A DNA stretch of 64,000 nucleotides from Aliivibrio_A sp016764915 (lineage in GTDB: Bacteria > Pseudomonadota > Gammaproteobacteria > Enterobacterales > Vibrionaceae): NCBI GenBank assembly GCA_965224595.1, contig OZ245058.1, forward strand, positions 1,054,001 through 1,118,000, in the 5' to 3' direction. This document shows, piece by piece, positions 28,042 to 36,970 of this stretch. Position numbers and translations under genes: made by a program. A model generated the notes under the pieces. It saw only the letters and a program-made list of their open reading frames with translations, did not search any database and had not been told where the DNA came from. Position 1 is the stretch's first letter; each line of letters begins with the position of its first letter.

Positions 28042-28102
28042 AAAATAAGTCATTGATTTTTATCAGTCTGTATTTCTTTATGAGGATTTTAGATCAAAAA
28101 AA

Positions 28103-28127
28103 TTGCAACCTGCATGGCAAGTTGCAA
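28103..28127. promoter_or_regulatory. Putative enhancer (activator site) for the sypA promoter
   Basis: A 25-bp near-perfect palindrome of the form TTGCA-N2-YTGC-N3-GCAR-N2-TGCAA. Its centre (28115) is 74 bp upstream of the first base of the -24 box. The same pattern and the same distance recur before sypP. Probably bound by the LuxO-like activator SypG; this is inference. Confidence 0.65.
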
Positions 28128-28153
28128 ATGTAGAATAACTGTAAATGAGAGTG

Positions 28154-28807
28154 TCACTGGCCTTGAGCTGTCACCATAATGCGCAGAGTTTTGATTGAGA
28201 TAAATATATCCATTTTAAGCCAGAGCCATAACGACGATAGGTTCAGCGCATATGAGTGGTCGAAGGTAAGCTTTGAACGTACATCTTCAATACAAGTGTC
28301 ATACCCTTGACTGACTTGAGCGAGGCCCGTGATCCCAGGTACCACGTTATACGTTCTTTCAGCAAAATAGGGGATCTCTTTTTCGAGTTTGCCATACAAT
28401 CCAGGACGCTCAGGTCTTGGTCCAATCAGCGACATATCACCGAGTAATACATTGATCAATTGTGGGAATTCATCCAGACGAGTTTTACGTAAGAACATGC
28501 CTACCGTCGTGACTCTTGGGTCATTCTTTGTTGCCCACACTGCGCCAGTGTTTTTTTCAGCATCATTCACCATAGTGCGAAGCTTAATCATGTTAAACAG
28601 GTGAGTATGGTCGCCATTGGTTTGACCAATTCGGGTTTGTTGGAAAAACACCGGCCCTTTAGAGTCCACTTTGATAGCAAGCGCAAGAAATGGTAGTACA
28701 GGCAGGAACAGTATTAGACCAATAAAGGCGAGAATCATGTCCATAGAACGTTTACAGGCCATCACTTTTGGGCAGATATAACTGCAATTTTGGGTTTGAA
28801 TGTTCAT
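28154..28807 (-). CDS. sypR: SypR-like undecaprenyl-phosphate sugar transferase
   Basis: 217 residues from the ATG at 28807, which has GAGGT 8 nt upstream; the frame runs 21 codons further but would overlap sypQ. One N-terminal membrane hairpin (MDMILAFIGLILFLPVLPFLALAI) is followed by the bacterial sugar transferase core: KSxGPVFFQQTRIG, FNMIKLRTMV, LRKTRLDEFPQLINVLLGDMSLIGPRPERP, ITGLAQVSQGYD. This short form lacks the extra helices of WbaP. It transfers the first sugar phosphate to the lipid carrier and so starts the repeat unit. Confidence 0.88.
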   Translation of the reverse strand: MNIQTQNCSYICPKVMACKRSMDMILAFIGLILFLPVLPFLALAIKVDSKGPVFFQQTRIGQTNGDHTHLFNMIKLRTMVNDAEKNTGAVWATKNDPRVTTVGMFLRKTRLDEFPQLINVLLGDMSLIGPRPERPGLYGKLEKEIPYFAERTYNVVPGITGLAQVSQGYDTCIEDVRSKLTFDHSYALNLSSLWLWLKMDIFISIKTLRIMVTAQGQ

Positions 28808-28820
28808 AGGGTTTACCTCA

Positions 28821-30023
28821 TTAACTGTTTTTTTGCACAAAGTGAGATTCACGTGAACGGAGATATTCAATCACTCCGAACAAGTTTGAAATATGACCAC
28901 TCACGATGTATTGAGCGGTTTTAAATATAAAAGGGGAACTACTGCCCCAAAGGTGACCAATCAGTGCACACAGATAAGCCGTAGATTGTAAGGCAAATAG
29001 AAGGCTAAAGATGACATTGAAATTAACGAGTAATCCATTTGATATCAAAGAGAACAGCATAAAAACGGGCATTAAAACGCGCAGTGACTTTCCAGAGAAA
29101 AAGATAATGGCCACACGGACCCCTGCTTGTCCTAATAACAATTTGTAGAGGGTAAATAATTGTTGAATATTGCCTGCTGAGATACGTCGACGGCGTTGAC
29201 TATCTTGCTCGTTACTTGCCTGTTCAAGTTCAATGGCATTCATGGTTGGCAGGTAAATATTACGGTAGCCCTTGGCCACAATTTGCATCGGCAATACAAA
29301 GTCATCATTGATGATTGCTTCGCTTAATGGGGTGAAAAGTTGGGTTTGAAATAGATAGAGTGCACCATGTGCGCCAAGGGTTGATTCAACATTGGCTTCA
29401 CGTTGTTTTATGTTGCATTGGTATCGCCAATAAACGCCTTCACCCGTTGAGCCCGGACTCATCACTTGATAGTGACTGCAGATAACGCCAATGGATTTCT
29501 CTGCTTTGTTAACATTGTTCATGTTTTGAGCGGCGATTAGGAATGCGTCCATTGAGATTAAAGCCGACACATCTGTTAACGCCACCCATTGGCTTTGTAC
29601 CAAGTTCATTGTTTGATTGATAATGGCTATTTTACCGATGTTCTTTTTAAGGTTAATTAACTCGACATTCAAGTGTCTGTTTTCGGGTTGTTGTAGAGCC
29701 CGTTGTGCTATTTGATAGGTATTGTCAGTACAGCCATCACAAACGATAAATAGAGTTAATTTATTACTTGGGTAGTTAAGAGACCCTAAATTGAAAATTT
29801 TATCTTCGATAAATGCCTGTTCATTATAAGCGGGCATGATGATAGAGATTGAAGGTAAGTCGGCTCTTTTTATCGGTTTGGTCTTTAGCTGTTTATTTGA
29901 TCTTCCCCAATACTTGAGCAGTAATGGATAACCGACATGGTGGTAACCTACTGTAAAAATAGCCAATAGAGTAAAGAGTGGCAGATAGCCAAAACGGGTT
30001 GAATAGAGCAGATAGTCAAACAT
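28821..30023 (-). CDS. sypQ: SypQ-like family-2 glycosyltransferase
   Basis: 400 residues. TM near 15-32, GT2 domain about 55-270 (ISIIMPAYNEQAFIEDKI, LFIVCDGCTDNTYQIA, LTDVSALISMDAF, and QxxRRRRISAGN near 290 as the acceptor motif), then three or four C-terminal membrane helices. This resembles processive GT2 enzymes. It works on the cytoplasmic face building the polysaccharide. Follows sypP by 14 bases. Confidence 0.83.
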   Translation of the reverse strand: MFDYLLYSTRFGYLPLFTLLAIFTVGYHHVGYPLLLKYWGRSNKQLKTKPIKRADLPSISIIMPAYNEQAFIEDKIFNLGSLNYPSNKLTLFIVCDGCTDNTYQIAQRALQQPENRHLNVELINLKKNIGKIAIINQTMNLVQSQWVALTDVSALISMDAFLIAAQNMNNVNKAEKSIGVICSHYQVMSPGSTGEGVYWRYQCNIKQREANVESTLGAHGALYLFQTQLFTPLSEAIINDDFVLPMQIVAKGYRNIYLPTMNAIELEQASNEQDSQRRRRISAGNIQQLFTLYKLLLGQAGVRVAIIFFSGKSLRVLMPVFMLFSLISNGLLVNFNVIFSLLFALQSTAYLCALIGHLWGSSSPFIFKTAQYIVSGHISNLFGVIEYLRSRESHFVQKNS

Positions 30024-30037
30024 AGTAACCTCTCTAA

Positions 30038-31153
30038 TTAAGCGGAATGCTCAAGTTTTGGTTGAACGGGAACGGCATGCCCAAACAGTGATAAATAGGC
30101 GTTCACCGTCTGATAAATATCGGCATTATCTAAAATAAATTGACGAGATGGCGCCGCTTTTTTACTGGACATTGACGCGTCCAAAATACTATTGGCAAGT
30201 GCTCGACAATTGCCTTTTGGCACAATGGTTCCTGTGGTTGGGCACAACGCTTCTTGACTGCCTCCTGCTGTGGTTAATACGACAGGAATACCGCAAGCTT
30301 GAGCTTCCAGCGGAGCGAGTGGCATGCCCTCTTCAAGAGAAGGTAAACAGAAAAGGTCGATGGCGTGGTAAAAGCTCGGCATATCCTGCACACGCCCAAG
30401 CAATTGCACCTGATTATGAAGTTCTAACTCAAATATCTTCTGTTTGAGTTTTAAATATTGCGAACCAAAACCGGCGATAACTAAAACAATGTGTTTTGGC
30501 AGCCTGGTCATTGCATCGATCAAGATCTCATGGCCTTTTTCTGGCTCTAATCGACCGCTTGAGCCGACAATAAAGCAGTTGTTTGGTAAATCAAATTTTT
30601 CGCGTGCTAACTGCTGATCCCCAAGATCAAACTTACAAGTATCTATGCCATTATGAATAATGGTTGAATTAGAGTAGTGGAGGTACTTTTCTATATCATT
30701 GGACACTGAGTGAGCATCTGCGACGACGGTAGGTTTAAGCCAAAAGTAGAGTTTTTTCTGGATACTGCACTGATGCTCATCACGCAAGTACCAAGAGTCA
30801 TGCTCTGTGTGAATTAAGTGAGATATCATCGCCATTCTAGCAGCAACTCCCGCATAAAATAGTGGTCCAATATGGTGAGTATGAATGGCCGTCGCTTTAA
30901 GTTGTTTGAATAATACCGCCAGTTTAAAAAATAAGGTGCTGTCAAATTTGGCCGGTTTATCGATAAAGATAAGGCGATCTTTGATTGCAGACAATTGAGG
31001 CCAATAGGTAATACTCTCATCGTAAGTGCCTTCGAGGCATACAATATAAGTTTGATTAGTTTGCGATATCAATCTGTTCAAATCCAAGACTAAACTTTCG
31101 ATACCACCCGGTTTCAGATGCTGAATGACTTCAATAATACACGGTGATTTCAT
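30038..31153 (-). CDS. sypP: SypP-like GT4 glycosyltransferase
   Basis: 371 residues, two Rossmann domains. PGGIESLVLDLNRL near the start binds the acceptor side; VGSSGRLEPEKGHEILIDAM and LPSLEEGMPLAPLEAQACGIPVVLTTAGG (E-x7-E) are the GT4 donor motifs. First gene of the P-Q-R unit, with its own sigma54-type promoter and palindrome upstream, as expected from V. fischeri where sypP has a SypG-dependent promoter. Confidence 0.85.
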   Translation of the reverse strand: MKSPCIIEVIQHLKPGGIESLVLDLNRLISQTNQTYIVCLEGTYDESITYWPQLSAIKDRLIFIDKPAKFDSTLFFKLAVLFKQLKATAIHTHHIGPLFYAGVAARMAMISHLIHTEHDSWYLRDEHQCSIQKKLYFWLKPTVVADAHSVSNDIEKYLHYSNSTIIHNGIDTCKFDLGDQQLAREKFDLPNNCFIVGSSGRLEPEKGHEILIDAMTRLPKHIVLVIAGFGSQYLKLKQKIFELELHNQVQLLGRVQDMPSFYHAIDLFCLPSLEEGMPLAPLEAQACGIPVVLTTAGGSQEALCPTTGTIVPKGNCRALANSILDASMSSKKAAPSRQFILDNADIYQTVNAYLSLFGHAVPVQPKLEHSA

Positions 31154-31206
31154 GATGATGTCCTCTGCTAATAAACGACTATTTCGTCTGCTAATGACAA
31201 TAGAGT

Positions 31207-31222
31207 TGCATAGAGCGTGCCA
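31207..31222 (-). promoter_or_regulatory. sigma54-type promoter of sypP
   Basis: Minus strand TGGCAC-GCTCT-ATGCA, nearly the consensus TGGCAC-N5-TTGCA. It lies in the 188-bp gap between sypO and sypP; the transcription start would be about 43 nt before the sypP ATG. Confidence 0.85.
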
Positions 31223-31283
31223 GAGATAAGCTGATGATTTGTAGGTGTAGTTATGATGATGACCCGCGCGAGATACGTATTGG

Positions 31284-31308
31284 TTGCAGCTTGCAAAGCA
31301 GAATGCAA
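31284..31308. promoter_or_regulatory. Putative enhancer (activator site) for the sypP promoter
   Basis: TTGCA-GC-TTGC-AAA-GCAG-AA-TGCAA, the same 25-bp palindrome pattern as at sypA. Its centre (31296) is again exactly 74 bp from the first base of the -24 box at 31222. Confidence 0.7.
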
Positions 31309-31341
31309 GTTGAGGTAAATCGCCATGAATGGTCGATGGAA

Positions 31342-32796
31342 TTAATTAAAAAGTTGGGTATTAATCGGAGGGATACGAGCTAAAGTAGGTTTACCTGTGA
31401 TGGCTAAAATTTGTGACTTGCGACGAATTGTTGAATCAGAGAGTTCTATTAATAGTGCCAGTCCTGAACCAAGTGCTGTACCTGAAAATAGACCAATTAA
31501 TAGGTAAATCAGCAATGATAAATTGGTAGGCTGCCCTGGGGTGAACGGCAGGTCAATAATTTTAATGCGTTTCTCTTGTTCATAATCCCCCAAAGAACTG
31601 GTAATTTTGGCCATCTCAAAACGTTTCGCTAGATCATTATACAGTTCGAGTTTGACGCTGATATCACGTTCAAGTTGGATGAGCAGACGTTCATGTTCAC
31701 CAAACTGGTTAATTTGCTTAAGTAGCGGGCTGAGAAGCTCTTTTAATCGGATGACTTCTTCTTGCAAACTGGTGACTTTACTTCTCGCCATTTGCAAATT
31801 TTCCAGCTGTGAAATCAACAGAGGTTGTGATTGTTTGCTGTCAGAGTTTATGGATACGGTATTGGCAATATCCCACAGTTGGTCACTGTTTATGGTGTGA
31901 TTATCTTGGCTGAGCGATTGTTGCCGTTCACTTTCTAGCATGGTTAACTGGCGAATAATACCTTGGACTTTACTGTGTTTATCGGTGTAACTTGCACGTA
32001 ATATGGCGAGTTGAGATTTAAGGTTGACGATCTGCTCTTCTAAACGGCCAATCACCGGATTCGTTTTAGATAATTGCAGGTTTAGACCACCGAGATTTTT
32101 TTTAGCTCCAGCCAGTTCCGATTGTTTTTCTGCTAATACTTTTTGCAGTTGAGTTAATCGAGACACATTACTTGAGTGCAGTTCAGGTAGTTCAGTTGCA
32201 TTTCGGTTTTTATAATCGGCTAAATGCTGCTCCGAGATAATCAACTCAGCCTCTCGCTCTGTAAGGAGCGTCGCTAAAAACCGAGTAGAATCTTTCATTG
32301 AAGAGCGCTCAGGAGCAAGAAGCTGCTCAATAAAGTGGTGACTAATGACATTTAGCGTCTCTTTTATCCCTTCCGGTGTATTTGCTTCAAAATCAATTCG
32401 TATTAGATCTTTACCGGCCATAGTTAGGGTCAGTGATTGTGATAACTTTTCAATGGCCTGTTCGTACTCTTTAGCTGATGAATAGTCATCAATAAACCCT
32501 CTCTCTTTGGCAACCGCACCCAAAATATGGCGACTGTGTAGCAGTGTTTGCAACGCCGCCATACGCTCCTTAAGCATGGCGGATACAGAAAAATCTTGTA
32601 GAAACGGATTCATTTTGGAGGTCTCTTGAATCAGCATACTGGTATGAGATTGATAATGTTTAGGTGTTAATGTTGCCGCAAAGATACTTAGAATTGGCAT
32701 CAATATGATGCTAATTACGATGGTGTATCTTTGACGCCATGCGCCGCACATAAAGAGATATATGCGTGCACATAAGCTATTTGTTGGTGTATTCAT
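31342..32796 (-). CDS. sypO: SypO-like Wzz chain-length protein
   Basis: 484 residues. TM1 about 22-42, a Wzz domain (FAATLTPKHYQSHTSMLIQETSKMNPFL), a long coiled coil about 190-410 rich in Leu/Glu/Gln, then FTPGQPTNLSLLIYLLIGLFSGTALGSGLALL with the Pro-rich motif and TM2 near 440-462, and a short cytoplasmic tail with no tyrosine kinase. It probably sets polymer length with SypD. The first codon overlaps the end of sypN (ATGA). Confidence 0.84.
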   Translation of the reverse strand: MNTPTNSLCARIYLFMCGAWRQRYTIVISIILMPILSIFAATLTPKHYQSHTSMLIQETSKMNPFLQDFSVSAMLKERMAALQTLLHSRHILGAVAKERGFIDDYSSAKEYEQAIEKLSQSLTLTMAGKDLIRIDFEANTPEGIKETLNVISHHFIEQLLAPERSSMKDSTRFLATLLTEREAELIISEQHLADYKNRNATELPELHSSNVSRLTQLQKVLAEKQSELAGAKKNLGGLNLQLSKTNPVIGRLEEQIVNLKSQLAILRASYTDKHSKVQGIIRQLTMLESERQQSLSQDNHTINSDQLWDIANTVSINSDSKQSQPLLISQLENLQMARSKVTSLQEEVIRLKELLSPLLKQINQFGEHERLLIQLERDISVKLELYNDLAKRFEMAKITSSLGDYEQEKRIKIIDLPFTPGQPTNLSLLIYLLIGLFSGTALGSGLALLIELSDSTIRRKSQILAITGKPTLARIPPINTQLFN

Positions 32797-33986
32797 AAAT
32801 CACCTAACCAGCGCTGAAGTTTCACCGCTTTTGCTCGCCAACTCTGTTTAACAACTTGGCGCTGTAGTGCTGTTAATGCGGGGTTGGTATGAGGGCCAGA
32901 ATCTTGCGCCTGTTTAAGGGCGAGTACCATTTGGTCGGCACTACAAACTTGTGATACTGCGGCTTTATAGGGTTGAAGCGCAGGAAATGGAGTACTGACA
33001 ATTGGTTTTCCCACCAAAATATACTCTTGAAGCTTTAAGGGGTTACATGCTCTGATCTGCTGATTATCAACAAAAGGTAGCAGTGATGCGGTCCAGTGTT
33101 GGCTGTAGCATGCGAGTTGATTATGCGGCTTGCTTCCGAGCCAGGTAAAATTGGCCATACGCTTTAAACGAGTAATATCTGTTTCAATATTACCGATAAA
33201 GACGAAGTGCCAATTGGGCAGTCTTGCCATCACCTCAGCCAATAACTGTTGATCAAGCCAGCTTGAAATTGAACCATAGAAACCAGCGATGGGACGTCCG
33301 TCATTTGGCAGATCGAGGGCTCTCGGCGCCGGAGTCATAAACTCTTTGCAGTTAACCCCATGAGGCAACAAACGGATTTTTTTGTTGCAGCCAGACCGTT
33401 GCACTAATAAGTTATAAATAGGCAAGCTGGCGGCAATAACCAAATCTGCTTTTTTCAAAAGTAGCCTTTCTCGGGCGATAACGGTTTGATGATCTACCCC
33501 AGTTAATGCTGCAAAATCATCACCCGCATAGTAGATAACACCTTTTGAAGGTAGCGATAAAATAGTATCAATGGCAGTAGGTAAAGAGGTCCATATTAAG
33601 GTGTCCGTATCTATCCGAGTCTGGGTGCAGATTTGCTTTGAGAGCAGGTGTGCAGCAAGCTTGCGGACTGGCTTTGATTGGGGAGCTGGGACGGTTCTGG
33701 GGTAAATCAAATTCACGGGTATATTATTTATTGGTTGCACATGTGGTGATGCTGTATTGAAAGTGGATATCAGTGAAGTAAGCTTTTTAATGATGCGCTT
33801 TAAGTCACGACGAGTAAATTTAGGACGACGAAGTCCAATAGAGTTTACCCACTCAATACTGTAATCATGATGCTTTATCAACTGGGTGATCAGGTGTTGA
33901 GTGCTGCTAGGAAGTCCACCCCAATCTTCGCCGAATACCAACATTGAACGTTGATGATGTTGAGAATCTTGCATAAGTCGCTCCAT
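32793..33986 (-). CDS. sypN: SypN-like glycosyltransferase
   Basis: 397 residues. FGEDWGGLPSSTQHL at the N-terminus, GVIYYAGDDFAAL, LLPHGVNCKEFMTP, RPIAGFYGSISSWLDQQLL and NPLKLQEYILVGKPIVSTPFPAL are GT1/GT4-type donor-domain motifs (the last carries the conserved acidic residue). It is the first gene of the N-O unit, preceded by a sigma54-type box. In V. fischeri the matching promoter stands before sypM, which is absent here. Confidence 0.8.
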   Translation of the reverse strand: MERLMQDSQHHQRSMLVFGEDWGGLPSSTQHLITQLIKHHDYSIEWVNSIGLRRPKFTRRDLKRIIKKLTSLISTFNTASPHVQPINNIPVNLIYPRTVPAPQSKPVRKLAAHLLSKQICTQTRIDTDTLIWTSLPTAIDTILSLPSKGVIYYAGDDFAALTGVDHQTVIARERLLLKKADLVIAASLPIYNLLVQRSGCNKKIRLLPHGVNCKEFMTPAPRALDLPNDGRPIAGFYGSISSWLDQQLLAEVMARLPNWHFVFIGNIETDITRLKRMANFTWLGSKPHNQLACYSQHWTASLLPFVDNQQIRACNPLKLQEYILVGKPIVSTPFPALQPYKAAVSQVCSADQMVLALKQAQDSGPHTNPALTALQRQVVKQSWRAKAVKLQRWLGDL

Positions 33987-34012
33987 TAATTATTGCTTAT
34001 AGTAGAGAGGCT

Positions 34013-34028
34013 TGCATTAAATGAGCCA
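34013..34028 (-). promoter_or_regulatory. sigma54-type promoter of sypN
   Basis: Minus strand TGGCTC-ATTTA-ATGCA, in the 148-bp gap between sypL and sypN. I find only a half-site-like TTGCAAATTG (34101-34110) at enhancer distance, not the full palindrome seen at sypA and sypP. Confidence 0.65.
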
Positions 34029-34134
34029 GATTAATATTATGAGAATTTAGGTACTTAGCGTAGGTTTGGCTGATTAAATGGAAGGGATAGGAAAGAGGAA
34101 TTGCAAATTGAAATTTATATTCGCATTTTGCAGG

Positions 34135-35499
34135 TTAGTGTACTGTCGCCTCCGTTTGGATGTGAGTGTGGCACCATTGTCCCAGTGCAATCACTAAGGC
34201 GGCTAAAATATAGATTGGCCAAGTGAAGCCCTGAGTGAGGAAAGTACCCGAAACCACAGTGCCGGCTAATCCAGCTAATAAGGCTTGGGCTGACATGTAA
34301 ATATCTGCAGGAACAGAGTGGATATGTTGCTCAATCAGCAGTAATGAACGTCTACTTGAGGCGATCAATACTGCGATGAAATAGATAAACACCAACAAGC
34401 CCAAAAAACCGGTTTCGGCCAAAACGCCAAACCAAGTGCTGTGAACGGCGTGGTTTAAGCCATCCCAGTGGGTACTGTAGTAGAAATAATTGTAATAGAA
34501 ATTGTCGATACCAACACCCGTTAACGGGTTATCTACCGCCATTCTAAACGCGGCTTGCCATGCGTATAGGCGTCCCATCGATGATTCATCGACGCCCACC
34601 TCGGTGTTACCGCCAAAGCTACGTTCAGACATCTGCGCCATAATGAACACACCAGCAGCGACAGCCGTTCCAATAGTGATTAATAGAGCTTTGGATTTGA
34701 TATTTCGATAGGCGAACACGGCAAATACCGCCAAAATACCTAACATTCCCCCGCGGCTCTGAGTAGCTAAAATAGCAAGTAATATTAAGGTAATACCAAT
34801 GGCTCCAAGGAGTCTAGAAAGAGGGGCTATACGCGGAGAAAAAAGCAAGCTGATGGCAAAAGCGGCGGGAAACATCAACACTAAAGACAGGTCGTTCGGA
34901 TCGCCCAGTACAGAACCAATATCTCTTCCAATAGTGACGCGGCTTCCTTCAACCAAGCCAATACCAGACACTTTGTTAAACAGAGCCACAGCAGCAACTA
35001 AACACCCAGCGACGACATACATTCTTGCAGAATGGGCAAAGTGGTGCTCTTCACGAGTGAGTAGAATAATCGCAAACGTCATCAATGCAATTTTCCAATA
35101 AATGGTGGTGAAATAAGTGATTGCCACTGGGCGATTACCCGCCATGACCACGCCTATCGCCACCAGTACGAAAAAAACAGACATGACTGTCTGCTCACGA
35201 GTCCAATACGCTTTCAGTTTTTGTGTAACCAGCAAATGCCATAACAGCGCAGTCATAGAGCCGAGAGAGAGCATCAGAGGAATTTTGAGAGAGTAGAGAG
35301 CAGGAAGCACTTCATGAATGCGGAAAAAAGAGAAAACAACAAACAGTGTGATCATTAAAAAGGTGGTATTGATGGTAAACAAGAACGCTAGAGGTAGCAG
35401 TGAAATAACCACCACGATGTAAGGATTATCAATCAAAAGCCAGCCTACGGAGAGAAGTAGGCAGCTAAAGACAGCGATCAATCCGTGTCGTTTCTCCAT
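34135..35499 (-). CDS. sypL: SypL-like O-antigen polymerase/ligase (Wzy/WaaL type)
   Basis: 454 residues, about 10-12 hydrophobic helices. A large periplasmic loop between the later helices holds GRLYAWQAAFRMAVDNPLTGVGIDNFYYNY...HAVHSTWFGVLAETGFLGLL, the Wzy_C signature with its conserved Arg and His. It joins repeat units on the periplasmic side. It begins one base after the sypK stop, with AGGAGC inside the sypK end. Confidence 0.83.
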   Translation of the reverse strand: MEKRHGLIAVFSCLLLSVGWLLIDNPYIVVVISLLPLAFLFTINTTFLMITLFVVFSFFRIHEVLPALYSLKIPLMLSLGSMTALLWHLLVTQKLKAYWTREQTVMSVFFVLVAIGVVMAGNRPVAITYFTTIYWKIALMTFAIILLTREEHHFAHSARMYVVAGCLVAAVALFNKVSGIGLVEGSRVTIGRDIGSVLGDPNDLSLVLMFPAAFAISLLFSPRIAPLSRLLGAIGITLILLAILATQSRGGMLGILAVFAVFAYRNIKSKALLITIGTAVAAGVFIMAQMSERSFGGNTEVGVDESSMGRLYAWQAAFRMAVDNPLTGVGIDNFYYNYFYYSTHWDGLNHAVHSTWFGVLAETGFLGLLVFIYFIAVLIASSRRSLLLIEQHIHSVPADIYMSAQALLAGLAGTVVSGTFLTQGFTWPIYILAALVIALGQWCHTHIQTEATVH

Positions 35500-35500
35500 T

Positions 35501-36970
35501 TTAAAGCTCCTGACTCACGGTTCGAGTGGTTTGCTTCTGAAACGCAACCCACGCCATTAACGAAAAAGTGAACAGTAAACTGAATGATAAAACAATGGCT
35601 GTGGATAAGGATTGAATGTATGAACTGCCAATAATAAAACCACCGCCAAACAGTGAAAGTAGCAGGATCCATCGAGTTGGGTAAGCTAAAGGCAAAAATT
35701 TCTGACTGAAATAGTAAAATAGAATGACACGCATTAATTGTGCCGTCATTAAGCCGATTAATATCCAGTAGATCACCGATGTTGAATCTTGGGCAACCCA
35801 TACGGCACTGAACCACATCAATGAACTGCCACAAATAGAGGCACTTAGATTAATATAAAATTGATGGCTAGTAGAGTGCTGACAAAAACAGCCAATATTA
35901 ATCAGTTCTGTTGCCTCTTTGAGTAACATGATCAGTAAAAATAGCGGAATAAAATCGGCGGCAAGTGCATATTGAGGTGGAAAAAGGAGCTCAATAGCAA
36001 TAGGAGCAAAAAGAGCAATCTGCATACAGATAAATAGCATTAATGATAATCCTGCGAGTTGAATGCGTAACGCTTTTTCATGGCCACCTTGGCTGGATAG
36101 AACCGTAAATCGTTTAGGTGACCACCACATAGTAAACGGTTGCAGCAACAGCACTGCACCGAGTGAAAATTTAGCGGCCACAGCAAAACTGGCGAGAAGA
36201 TCTAACTGACTGTAAGCGGCAATCAGCCAGCGGTCTAACCCCATTAAAGGGAAATTGGCCAAACCACTGCCGATGACGGGTAGTGCGTAAATCATAATAG
36301 GTTTGAGTGTGTGGGTATTTAAAGTAATGCCACTGCTTCGATATTGCAAAATACCCAAACCAATGGCTTGAATGATAGCCGCAATCAATCCCGCTAACAG
36401 TACTGCTGTAATACCACCTAAAATGTGCATGAAAATAATGGTGAGCAGTGCATGAAGAACCGCTCTTCCAGCCGTGAAAAGGAAAAATAGATTGGCACGG
36501 TCGTTTAATCGTAACCAACCCAGCGGCACAGCAATACATGACTCTAACGCAACTTGAGCGATGATGAGCTGAATATGCAGTTTATTAGCATCGCCAGGAA
36601 GCAACCATTGTGACAGAGTGGTGAGCAGAGGAAATAATAAACAGACCAACACAAATACGGCCAAACACAAACCATATAAATTGGCAGCAACACGGCGTTT
36701 TTCCTCCGCTGATTTCGCAAACCCTACGTATTTATAGAGTGTCTGTTCAAGGCCTGCTGCAAAAACAATACTGCCCAATATTGCTAATACGGTTAAGGTT
36801 TCTAGTTGGCCAAACTCAATCTGTGACAGTTGAGTGGCCAGCCAAGGAAGCATTAACAGGGAGACTCCTTTCATTAATGCAATACTGGCACCAAAGTAGA
36901 GAGTTTGCTGCAATGCTAGGTTCTTCTTTAATATGAGTAGCTGGCTAAAATGACATTTAATATTAAACAT
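35501..36970 (-). CDS. sypK: SypK-like Wzx flippase (MATE/MOP superfamily)
   Basis: About 489 residues from the ATG at 36970 (MFNIKCHFSQ); an upstream in-frame ATG at 37009 would overlap sypJ by 47 bases. Twelve or so membrane helices and the polysaccharide_synt family start (LYFGASIALMKGVSLLMLPWLATQLSQIEFGQLETLTVL) identify an oligosaccharide flippase, which moves lipid-linked repeat units across the inner membrane. The start choice is uncertain because no strong ribosome site is seen. Confidence 0.8.
   Translation of the reverse strand: MFNIKCHFSQLLILKKNLALQQTLYFGASIALMKGVSLLMLPWLATQLSQIEFGQLETLTVLAILGSIVFAAGLEQTLYKYVGFAKSAEEKRRVAANLYGLCLAVFVLVCLLFPLLTTLSQWLLPGDANKLHIQLIIAQVALESCIAVPLGWLRLNDRANLFFLFTAGRAVLHALLTIIFMHILGGITAVLLAGLIAAIIQAIGLGILQYRSSGITLNTHTLKPIMIYALPVIGSGLANFPLMGLDRWLIAAYSQLDLLASFAVAAKFSLGAVLLLQPFTMWWSPKRFTVLSSQGGHEKALRIQLAGLSLMLFICMQIALFAPIAIELLFPPQYALAADFIPLFLLIMLLKEATELINIGCFCQHSTSHQFYINLSASICGSSLMWFSAVWVAQDSTSVIYWILIGLMTAQLMRVILFYYFSQKFLPLAYPTRWILLLSLFGGGFIIGSSYIQSLSTAIVLSFSLLFTFSLMAWVAFQKQTTRTVSQEL

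Noticed and set aside
28103..28127. Second sigma54 box (TGCCAT-N5-TTGCA) inside the sypA palindrome
   Set aside because: It breaks the invariant GG of the -24 element; the sequence is better explained by the palindrome, and 28026-28041 is a better box.
34090..34130. Full syp enhancer palindrome before sypN
   Set aside because: Only a TTGCAAATTG half-site is present; the YTGC-N3-GCAR core is missing.
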